Shown piece by piece: positions 18,610-27,776 of a DNA stretch of 64,000 nucleotides. How positions within the stretch are numbered: position 1 is the stretch's first letter; each line of letters begins with the position of its first letter. A program made the position numbers and the translations under genes. The stretch lies in contig JAUMIR010000005.1 in the NCBI GenBank assembly GCA_030847615.1, positions 240,288,645-240,352,644 on the forward strand. Direction: 5' to 3'. This DNA is from Gambelia wislizenii. Taxonomy: Eukaryota; Chordata; Lepidosauria; Squamata; Crotaphytidae. The notes beneath the pieces were generated by a model, which was not told the DNA's origin, made no database searches, and worked only from the letters and a program-made list of their open reading frames with translations.

Positions 18610-21600
18610 CTCTCTCTCTGGCTTTTCTTCTCAAACAAAAATTCAGGAAGTACTCATCCTGCATTTTCTGCAAGTGCACTGATGACTAAAAAGGCCAATC
18701 CGAGATAGAAGTGTTGGTGATAGGTGACCCATGTTTCAGACCCATAAAGGAGAATAGACAGTACAATGGCTCTATACACACTGAGTTTTGTGCTTCGCCT
18801 CAGGTGTTTGTTACTCCAGGCTCTTTTGTAAAGTCTTCCAAATGCGCTATATCCCTTTGCAAATCTGTGATCGATCTCTTTGTCAATCTTGGCATCTGAG
18901 GAGATGATGCTTCCCAGGTAGGTGAACTGCTGAACGGACATAAGCACAGATTTGCCGACGGCAATGTGGGGATGGTGGTGTTCGTCCTGTGGTGCAGGCT
19001 GGTAAAGAACTTCCGTTTTCTTCAGGTTGACTTCCAGCATAAACAGCTCTGCAGCTGTTGCAAAGCAGGATGTTAGGCGCTGCAGAGCTGCTTCTGTGTG
19101 GGCAACAAGGGCAGCAGCAGCAGCGAAGAGCAGCTCACGGACTAGATAGTTTAGAGTCTTGGTGCGAGCCCTCAGACGGCTTAAGTTAAACAAGCTACCA
19201 TCAGTATGGTAACGTATATAGATGCCGTCGTCTTCTTCGAGCTCTGCCGTAGCCCTTTGGAGCATCATGCTGAAGAAGATTGTAAATAAAGTTGGCGCAA
19301 GAATACAACCTTGCTTCACTCCATTAGTTATTAGAAAGGGCTCTGAAAGAGCATCGCCATATCTGACTTGACCGCGCTGGCCCTCGTGTAGCAGGATAAT
19401 CATTTTAAGGAATTTGGGATCTGCCTAGTCTTTCCAGGATCTGCCACAGACCTTTCCTACTCACGGTGTCAAAGGCTTTGGTGAGGTCAACAAATGTTAC
19501 ATAGAGACCCTTGTTCTGCTCTCTACATTTCTCTTGCAGTTGTCTAAGGGCAAATACCATATCTGTAGTACTCCTATTGGCTCTGAAGCCACATTGGCTT
19601 TCAGAAAGAAGTTCTTCTGCAATGGCAGGAACTAATCTGTTCAGGAGTATCCTTGCAAGGATTTTTCCAGCAATAAAGAGCAATGTTATGCCTCGATAGT
19701 TTGAGCGATCGGATTTTGCTCCTTTTTTCTTGTACAGGGTGATGATGACTGCATCTCGGAGATCTGACGGCAGTTCCCCCTTTTCCCAGCAATTCACAAG
19801 GAGTTCGTGGAATTTATCATGGAGTACATGACCTCTGTGTTTCCAAACATCAGGTGGGATTCCATCATTCCCAGCTGCCTTGTTGTTTTTCATCTGCTGT
19901 ATGGCCTTAAGGGTCTCTTCCAAAGTGGGAGCAATGTCCAATTAATTTTTCATCGGTTTTTGTATCATATGTTGGATAGCTGAGCCTTGGATGACTCAGC
20001 TGGCACTAAAGAGACTTTGAAAGTATTCAGCCTATCGATTCAGGATGGAGGCTTTATCAGTAATTAATGTTTGACCATCTGTACTGTATAAGGAGCTTTG
20101 GACCTGATAAGTAGGCCCAAACACTGCCTTAAGAGCTTCATAAAATCCTCTAGAATCCCCCAGATCTGCACAGCATTGTGTCTTTTCTGCTATATTGATC
20201 CACCACTTGTTCTGCATGTCTCAGAGTTTTTGTTGAAGTTGACTACATGTGAGATGGAAAACTGCTTTTCTTACATGGCAAGTTGGCTGGGCGAGGTATG
20301 CCTGGTGAGCAGTTCTCTTCTTTGCCAACAGCTCCTGGATCTCTTGGTTGTTTTCATCAAACCAGTCTTGATTTTTCTTGTGGGAGAACCCGAGGGATTC
20401 TTCCGCAGACTGGAGGATACTGTTTTTGATATGTTGCCAAAGCACTGTAGGAGAAAGATCTGTAGGATGGTCTTCAAGTTTTGTTTGCAGGTTTGCCTGG
20501 AAGTTGTCTCTCATGGTAGCTTGTTGAAGATTGTTGACCTGGAGTCTCTTCTTTAAGATGCCACCCCTCTTAAGTTTGAACTTAAGATGAAGATTTAGTT
20601 TACATCTGACGAGGCGATGATCTGTCTGCACTGGGCATCACTTGAGTATGATGGACATCGCAAATGTTTCTCTGGCGGACTAGAACATAGTCAATGAGGT
20701 GCCAATGTTTGGATCAGGGATGCATCCAGATTGTCTTCAAGCTATTTTTCTGCTGAAAGATAGTGTTTGTAATAGTCAGCTGTTGTTCTGCACAGAACTC
20801 TAGCAGGAGGCGTCTGTTATCATTGCAATTTCCAACACCATGTTTGCCTAAGACACTTTTCCAGGCTTCGGAGTTCTCTCCTACTCTGGCATTGAAGTCA
20901 CCAAGGATAATAATTTTATCTTCTACAGGGACGTTTTGTATGAGGTGGTGTAGGCCTTTGTAGAATTTTTCTTTCTCTACAGGGTTGGCTTGCATAGTTG
21001 GGGCATATATTCTAAAGAGAACAACATGTGGGAGGCGTAAGGAAATAATGCAATCAGGGTGTCCTGTTGGCAAGGTTTCGAGTTTGGAGGCAATGGAATT
21101 TTTAATCATGAAGCCTACTCCTGAAAGATGTTTTTCGGTTTTGGGTTTGCCAGACCAGTAAAGTGTGTAGCCAGCACCGTGTTCTTTAAGGCTGCCTTCC
21201 TCATGGAGACGAACTTCACTAAGAGCAGCAATGTCAATATTAAGTCATGATAGTTCATGGGCCACTAGAGCAGAACGACGCTCAGGCCACCCACTGTCTT
21301 CAGAGTCTCGCATGATTCTGATGTTCCAGCATGCAAGCGTCAGTTTATTTACACCTTTGGAGGCCGGTGTGCGCCTTTGTTTCTTTGCCTTGGTTTGACC
21401 GCATCAGAAGATTCCTGGTGGCTGCGGCTAGTCAACCAGGTAGTTGGGGATGAGCTTTCGTTAGGCCACCTTTTCTAGGCCCCTCTCCATATGAAGCAAG
21501 CAGTGCTCTCCTTAAAAAAGCCTGCTTGGTCGTTCAGGATTCTGCCAAACAAGACTGTCATCTCCTGGGTCAGCCTCGAGTGACCAAAGTCCTGAACTGC

Positions 21601-22114
21601 CTGCATGCAGGGTTGGGTCTGCAGCTTCCAGTGCATCTTTACACCTGCCATTTCGTCCCTTGCCTATTGCTACAGGGCTTTTTTTTTTTTTGAATTGGAT
21701 TTGTCCTTCGAGCCTGTGCAATGGATTTTTCTGGTGGAGCGCAGCGTGCACAGAACTGGCCTCACCCTTTAAACCAAAGGTTCATCTGCTGGCCTTGCAA
21801 GCATGGACGGTAGCAGCGAGGTCCTCAGGCCATAGGTTTGATTAGAGTTTCCTTCTCTTAGATGGTTCACCTTACAGGGTTGGACGAGCACCATCTGCCC
21901 GGGTTTGGGATTAGAGTTTTCCTTCTCCTAGGACGGTTGCCATAAGGCTAGAGAGCCCATCCTGCCCTTTGACGCTCTTTGTTATCCCCTTCTGTTTTGA
22001 CCTGTCTGGCATGGGAGACCCTACCGGTGGCTTTATGCCACTGCCAGCATAGCTCAAAACATCATTAGGGTACGCAAGCCTCTCTCCCACAACAAGTGGG
22101 CATCAATGGAGAGG
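18610..22114 (-). mobile_element. RTE/RTE-X-like LINE, full-length but decayed
   Basis: A minus-strand LINE of about 3.5 kb lies between direct repeats TCTCATTCAT (18600-18609 and 22115-22124), extendable to 17 bp with two mismatches. The 5' leader is 22114 to about 21370, then one long ORF2 remnant. The 3' end is a CAGAGAGAGAG-type tail. It interrupts a BovB tail, so it is younger than that BovB copy. Clade naming (RTE-X) is from recall of protein motifs. Confidence 0.78.
18640..21365 (-). pseudogene. RTE-X-like ORF2 remnant (endonuclease plus RT)
   Basis: In order on the minus strand: endonuclease (CWNIR, IDIAALSEVRLHEEG, VGFMIKNS, ILGDFNARVGE, TDHRLVRCKL), a linker ending QDWFDENNQEI, then RT (SNYRGITLLFIAGKI, SQCGFRANRSTTDMVF, YVTFVDLTKAFDTVSRKG, NGVKQGCILAPTLF, TYLGSIISSDAKIDKEID, LYGSETWVTY). 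Lesions: in-frame stops near 21245, 20218, 20031, 19998 and 19952; a one-base frameshift near 19404; and loss of the segment between VTYHQH and a C-terminal SRIGLFSHQ-like finger. The catalytic box, normally FADD, reads FAAA at about 19112-19127. It cannot encode an active enzyme. Confidence 0.88.
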
Positions 22115-22168
22115 TCTCATTCATAGGGGTTGGTTTAATTACTCCTTACAAAATGTGAAGAGAATACA

Positions 22169-22780
22169 GTCTGTCTAAATGGCATCCCGCATCATTTGAT
22201 GTATTGGGAAGGAGTGAGGCTAAATCCACCATATACTGTGTGGGAAAAGCCTTTGCGACTTTTCCCTAAGTTTTTTTTAAAACCAGCGGGGGGATGCACA
22301 TTCCTGCTCATTGGGACACATGCCTGCTCATTGGGACAAGCGGTTTGGTTTTATTTACTTTCCCTGTATGACCAGAAGTTGAAAGCTGATTGGTCAGATA
22401 TGCAGAAAGGGTGGAGTTGCTAACAAGGCAAGTGCTGGAGCTTCCATGTTGGATTTTCGCTTTAGCGAGCAAGCACTAAGGCGATAAAATGTTTGGTTTT
22501 TTTGTTAAAATGAAAGATCGCTCATTCGCATGTTGGATATGTTTTTTTAAAAAAAAATACTGTCTGGCAGCGGCAAATTGAGGTAAGTAAAAATGTGAGT
22601 AATTCAGTCGTGGCCACAATTTTGATTCTCAGGCATGTCCGTTTGCACAGCAAACGTGGATAGCTTTGCATGCCTGCAATCTGCCAAAAAAAACCACCAT
22701 CCTGTTAAGATAAATAGCACCTGCTATGAATTGCCATTTCTGTGTGCAATCCACACTTTTTGCCTCATATAGACAAGCCC
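22169..22780. mobile_element. Harbinger-like element, family B (TIR GGGCTTGTCTA)
   Basis: The right end CATATAGACAAGCCC is the complement of the terminus of 32042-32552. The left end, GTCTGTCTAAATGGCATC, is a mutated version. TAC/TAG flank the ends. The interior of about 610 bp is non-coding. Confidence 0.5.
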
Positions 22781-22782
22781 TA

Positions 22783-22835
22783 GAGTCATCTTAAGTTGAA
22801 GTCGACTTGACACCAAATAACAACAAACAACAACT
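22783..22835 (+). mobile_element. SINE tail fragment
   Basis: Only the 3' tail is present: GTTGAAGTCGACTTGACACC followed by AACAACAAACAAC, as in the Sauria-type SINE tail. Confidence 0.55.
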
Positions 22836-22839
22836 CCAA

Positions 22840-23599
22840 CTGAAACTAACAGTGGGAGCCAGGCCTCTGTGTGTAGTTTTATGGTTTGTTCCTTCCCAAT
22901 GTCTATGTTAGATTGTTTTTATTATCCTGTAACTTTATTGCTTTGTATCATCTTGGAATCTGTTAGAATGGTGAGCTAGCAATGTTCTTTCATTCAATCA
23001 ATCCACTGATCCAATTTTTTTTAAAAGAAAAATATTTCCTTCAGTGCACTGACAGTACAATTGTTGTTCTAAATTACACTGGGCAAGTTCTGGGAGCCTG
23101 AAGTATGCTTTCTCACACCCAGAACCCACCTGACAAACAGCAGACCTCACCCCAAAAGCCTGTTGAACAAGAGAAACAAACAAAAAAAGAAGTTGTCCAA
23201 AATCCAGTTTTCCATTTTATTTCATTTTTTAAAGGTGAGGCCCGCACCTTAAGAGAAATAATAGTCATAGAAGCTATCAAGAGTAGTGATTCTCATTTGT
23301 AAATCCCCATATTTTTTCAGTAATTCGGATCAGGAGATCAGGGTTGAGAGGCAATAAATAAATATCTTTAAGAATAAGAATATTGGAAGAAAGGTGGAAT
23401 ATATATTAAACAAACAAATGAATCAATAATATTCTTCCCTCATAAAGGCACTGAAGTTCAAAATAGGAGATATGTAAAGATTAACCTAAGAGCTGCCCCT
23501 GGAATGAGCCCATGTTCCATTAATATTTATTTCTAGTCCTTCGGGTGCTCACCTTGCTTCAACCCTCCCCACCTGAGCTGCCCCTTTTCTCTCCTCACT
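22840..23599. other. No recognisable feature
   Basis: AT-rich DNA without gene-like frames. An A-rich tail region near 23340-23440 may be part of an old LINE end. Confidence 0.4.
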
Positions 23600-24188
23600 T
23601 TGTTGTTCTCGTTGTGTGCCTTCAAGTCATTGCTGACTTATGGCAACCCTATGCCAAACCTATCAAGGGCTTTCTAAGGGTTGAGAGTGTGTGGCTTGTC
23701 CAAGGTTATCCAGTGGATTTTCATGTCTGAGCGGAGATTCAAACCCTGGTCTCCATAGTTGTACTCTGTCCAAGCAATGTCTGGGCAACCAGCCAAAGAC
23801 TGATCACTACATAGTTGATAGCAGAGGCACAGCACAGTCAAGCTAATTACAGGCAAAGGAATCAAGGCAGTGTGAAGTCAGACACTTTACTAGCAAGCAA
23901 AGCACAAGTCCACAAGCAAAGTCCAACATACAAGATCCAGGTCTGGCAAACATAGTTCAGGGTAGTCCAGCAGAATCCAGGTCAGGCAAACAGAGTCCAG
24001 AGTAAACAAACACAATCCAGGTCAAACACAGCAAGCAGGAAAATGAGGGGTACTCAAGTACATCAGATAATCTCGAACAACCCCTAAAAGGCAGTGGTGC
24101 ATATCTATAGAACAGCAGATAATTTCCAAGTTCTGGAAGCAGGGCATGACACAGTCCAACACTCAAACCACTACACCACTTTGGCTCC
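23600..24188 (-). mobile_element. Sauria-type SINE split by a solo LTR
   Basis: Antisense SINE: TTGTTGTTCTCGTTGTGTGC, CTTCAAGTCATTGCTGAC, then the B box complement ATTCAAACCCTGG. It breaks after GTCCAA at 23773 and resumes at GTCCAACACTCAAACCACTA (24154). The repeated GTCCAA marks the insertion site. Confidence 0.8.
23778..24151 (-). mobile_element. Probable solo LTR (TGTC...GACA)
   Basis: The inserted segment begins TGTCTGGGCAACC and ends GCATGACA on the plus strand, so both strands have TGTC/GACA ends. On the minus strand TAGTAAAGTG could be a degenerate polyadenylation region. No coding sequence. The flanks share GTCCAA but not directly at the LTR ends, so boundaries are uncertain by a few bases. 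Confidence 0.5.
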
Positions 24189-24449
24189 TCACTGTGAGAT
24201 CTCTATTAGCCTTCTGTGACTCAAATACTGAAAAAAGCAATGCTCCAAGTGCCAGAAACTCTGGGAAATGCAGGTTTTCAAGGATGTGAAATCTAGTGGG
24301 GACTTCAGATGCAAACTACCCATCCCAAGACACCTTGCTCTTGGGACACTGTCACAGCATGATCTCAGTTTTTACCCCAGTGAGTGAGAATCTGAATTTC
24401 CAAACAAACTTCATGTATTCACTAAATGAACTTATGGCCTGCTTCAGCA

Positions 24450-24675
24450 CAGTGCACCCTTGGTATCCACTGGCATTTGGTTCCAAGACACTCCATGGAT
24501 ACCAAAATCTGTGGATGCTCAAATCCAATATGGCACAGTAAAATGGTGTCGCTTATATAAAATAGCAATATCAAGGTTTGCTCCTTGGATTTTATTTATT
24601 TTTTAAAAAATATTTTTCAACCCGTGGATGGTGGAATCCATGGATTCTAAATCCGTGGATACATAGGGTTGACTG
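24450..24675. mobile_element. Pogo/Tigger-like MITE, family 1
   Basis: Same organisation as 14472-14701: GGTATCCACTGGCATTTGGT, ATGGATACCAAAATCTGTGG, AAAATGGTGTCGCTTATATA, and the right end ATAGGGTTGACTG followed by TA. About 226 bp and more diverged. Confidence 0.8.
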
Positions 24676-24734
24676 TATATGTGTATGCTTGGCCTAAAAT
24701 TCAGATTCATATTTTTTATCATCAGGGTACCATG

Positions 24735-24880
24735 GGTTTTGAATTTACTGACACATACACACAAGCACATCCAAGCACACACTATACACACACATACATA
24801 TGCATATAGGCATACAGACATACAGACATAAACATATACATACACACAAACACATATACACACAGAGAGAGACATACACA
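24735..24880 (+). repeat. CA/CATA-rich microsatellite tract
   Basis: An irregular run of ACAC, ACAT and ACAG units. It yields long Cys/Val frames on the minus strand that are not genes. Confidence 0.85.
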
Positions 24881-24884
24881 AAGA

Positions 24885-24991
24885 TCTGGCATAATGTAGT
24901 GATTTGAGTGTTGGACTCTAGGACTGAGCCGTGCTCAGATCCCCACTCAACCATGGATACACTGGGTGAACCTGGGCAAGACATTTTCTCA
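24885..24991 (+). mobile_element. Sauria-type SINE, 3'-truncated
   Basis: The head, TGTAGTGATTTGAGTGTTGG, and CTCAACCATGGATACACTGG are present. The copy stops where the family A element at 24998 begins, so that element either inserted in it or deleted its tail. Confidence 0.75.
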
Positions 24992-24997
24992 GACTTA

Positions 24998-25246
24998 TGA
25001 CTTTATCAGATGTGGGGAAACACAGCATAAACAACACATGCATCATAAGGACACCTGTTCCCAGGGCATAGCGCCGGCACGGACGAAGCATCACTTTTCG
25101 ATTAACTGGGTAAGCTGTCAATAAAAAGTGACACCTTATTTGCACCCACGGAATGGGGGGACAACAATGATGTCTGATAATTTTGCCCTTTTGTGTTATC
25201 ATCGTGTCCTTTATGATGTGCTTTTTTCACGCGTTTGATAAAGTCC
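24998..25246. mobile_element. Harbinger-like element, family A, short form
   Basis: TIRs TGACTTTATCAGAT and GTTTGATAAAGTCC are flanked by identical TTA triplets (24995-24997 and 25247-25249). 249 bp with a different interior from the 583-bp form. Confidence 0.78.
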
Positions 25247-25249
25247 TTA

Positions 25250-26825
25250 GTAAACATCAATGGCAAACCTCCTCAGAATTTTTTTTGCCAATATAACAAC
25301 CACTATGTATCTTTATACCTGTATATCTACATCTATTAGATATATAGCTATTGTCTGGCATCCTGTTCAGCAGTTATGAGATTGTAATATGTATTTACAA
25401 TCTCGCAACAGCTAGAGTTTCACATTTACCATCATTAATGATGGAATATGAGACCAAAAGCCTACCTTCACGGCCTGGCAGCACTCCAACCAAAATGTTT
25501 CCAAGCCACTGTAGATTGAGGCACTGGGAAATGTCTGCAGAGCTCTGCCGGTCATGGGGTGCCTTGAGAAAAGCAGTTGTGGCAGGACCCTGAGGGGGTC
25601 TCTCTTGATGCTCCCCCAGCCTGTTCTTGATGCTCCCCCAGCCCCAGGAAAGCACTGCAGATGTCATTTCTCAGTGCTGTGATCTCCAGCACCTTGGAAA
25701 TGCTTCAGTTAGGATGCTGTCAGGCTGAAACAGTAGGTGTTTGTGGCATAATCAGATGTAACTATGATGACAGAACTTTGTCAGCGTAATTATGTCGAGG
25801 ATGCTAAGATCTGGACCACAGGCTTGAAAACAAGCCACCTCTCTTTTGCAGATATTTACTTCTGGAAATCCCTGGTATTGCTTTGAGAACTTTAACTGCT
25901 TCAGATAAACAGAATATACCCTGTCTTTGCCCAACATCACAATACAACACTGATCTCTCCATTTCCAACCCCCCTTCTCAGTATTATGTGCTAATGGAAT
26001 AGAATTAAAGGAGCAATTGCTAGATGCCTTACACTTTGCTTGTGCTGTGTGGTTCATTTTAAAAGCAGAAAGCGCATTCTCCTTTGGCCCTTCTTTCCAG
26101 CCTGTATATTAGCTTTTTCCTATTATTTTGGGAAGTGTATTTTAATTCATACCAAGATCCTATTGTTTAGGGAATATGTACTGCAATAACTATTCAGGGG
26201 CAGGAAAACAACCTTCTCTGCAGATCCATTTAATTAATTTTTAGCAGGACATCAACCCTTACATTTATTTAATATTTTAATAACAAAGAAAATTCCTATA
26301 CTCCCAGAATACTAAGTATTACACCCAAATCCTCACACTCAGTTCAGGTTGTTCATTTAAAATCGTTCAGCCCTTTAATGTTTTTTTTTTCCCTCCTTCT
26401 AAACCAAGATGCAATTGCTCACTGGCCAGGGATCTAATATAGCCATCCTTCATCTGAATCAAATAATATGTAATAATATATCGATCTGAATGAATGATTC
26501 CTTTCTAGCTTGACTCTGGGATGCACACAATCAGTGCATGCACACACATGATTTAATCCGAATACAAATTCAGGCAGTGGGGTTTATATAAGTGATGACT
26601 TATCATTCTGCATTTGATTCAATAGATCTACTCTTGATGGGAAGAGCTATTGGATTTAGGCCATGGCACACAAATTAGGGGAACAATGGTTCAGTCTGTG
26701 GCCAAGATCCTATGGTATATGTCCCATATCCCTCCCTTTAACTGTCCTGAACATGATTTGCATCTTTCTGGGCCTTATTACATTCTATACATGTAAATAT
26801 GCTTTATACCTGAGGCTTTAATATC
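25250..26825. other. No gene; possibly unique sequence
   Basis: AT-rich DNA with no recognisable repeat ends. The region 26100-26600 contains several ATTTAAT/TTAATTAAT motifs but no coding potential. Confidence 0.4.
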
Positions 26826-26829
26826 ACTC

Positions 26830-26930
26830 TGTACTGCAGCTGACAAAGTGGGTTTATATCCACGAAAACTCATGCTAAAATAAAAAAAAAAACAGTTAAT
26901 CTAAAAGGTGCAGACACATTTTTTCCTTCT
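26830..26930 (+). mobile_element. Fragment of the fold-back repeat family at 57601
   Basis: ACAAAGTGGGTTTATATCCA and ATGCTAAAATAAA, then TCTAAAAGGTGCAGACAC, match the general pattern of an old interspersed repeat widespread in reptiles. Its name is not recalled with certainty. Confidence 0.4.
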
Positions 26931-26969
26931 TCCTTTTTCATTTTAAGCAGAGAAACTCTGGAATGTATG

Positions 26970-27085
26970 TACAGGTCACCCCCCCCCATATCCACGAATT
27001 CTGTATCTACGGTTTCACTTATCCATGTCTGAAAAAATATGCTATCTCTCGGCATTTCTAGGTTTTTGTGGGAAGGTAATGAGTC
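26970..27085 (-). mobile_element. Pogo-like family 2, partial
   Basis: Begins TACAGGTCACCCCC and continues CTACGGTTTCACTTATCCAT and TCTCGGCATTTCTAGG. This is the reverse of the 3' half of 47347-47571. The remainder is missing. Confidence 0.65.
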
Positions 27086-27089
27086 TAAA

Positions 27090-27700
27090 AATAAAATTGT
27101 ATTAAAAAATTCCAGGATCTAGTCCTTTAAAAACAACAAGAATTATTTCTTTAAAAAAGGTAAAATCATTCAGTCACTTTTGACTTCATGATTCATGCGC
27201 TTAAGATGCAGACTTATAAGCTCTATTATCATTTAAAAGTGTATTCAAGAGATCTGGGATCCTCCCAGTTAAATTAGACTCATTACAAAACAAAGGAGTC
27301 AGTTTAAAATGCAAAACAAAGTTTACTGAAGGTATATCAATCTCAATCTACATACTAAAACAAACTTAAGAAAAGGTCCCTAACTAAAGGTATTCAGGTA
27401 ATAAAAAAAACTCACTCAGCCTACAGCCGTGGGCTGGGTTCTGATGCATCATGGCATGGTTACAGGAAAACTTAAGATACATCCATTCTCATGGAGAGTC
27501 AGATTCAGAAGAGAGACTTACACTAAAGCAATAAAATTCAAATTAGGTCATGTGTTGAATGACCCAGCACTTCCAGTTGGCTGGAAGTGCCCAGTGAAAT
27601 AAGAGAAAGGGAATTTTGGAAAAACAAATGCATGCAGGGAAAAACCCTAGACTTATCTAAGATTGTGAATGAGGTACACAAGATTGCTTTTACATTACAA
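27090..27700. other. No recognisable feature
   Basis: AT-rich DNA with no coding frame of note. Confidence 0.4.
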
Positions 27701-27776
27701 TGATTATTTCCCCACATACTCCAGTCTTCCAATGTGATTCTGTAGTAAACTTCTGGCATTCATCTCATTGGAAATA

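Noticed and set aside
20098..20556. 152-codon plus-strand frame (Leu/Val/Cys-rich)
   Set aside because: Antisense shadow of the RTE-X ORF2 linker on the minus strand.
24603..24984. Cys/Val-rich small proteins on the minus strand
   Set aside because: Translation of a CA/CATA microsatellite.
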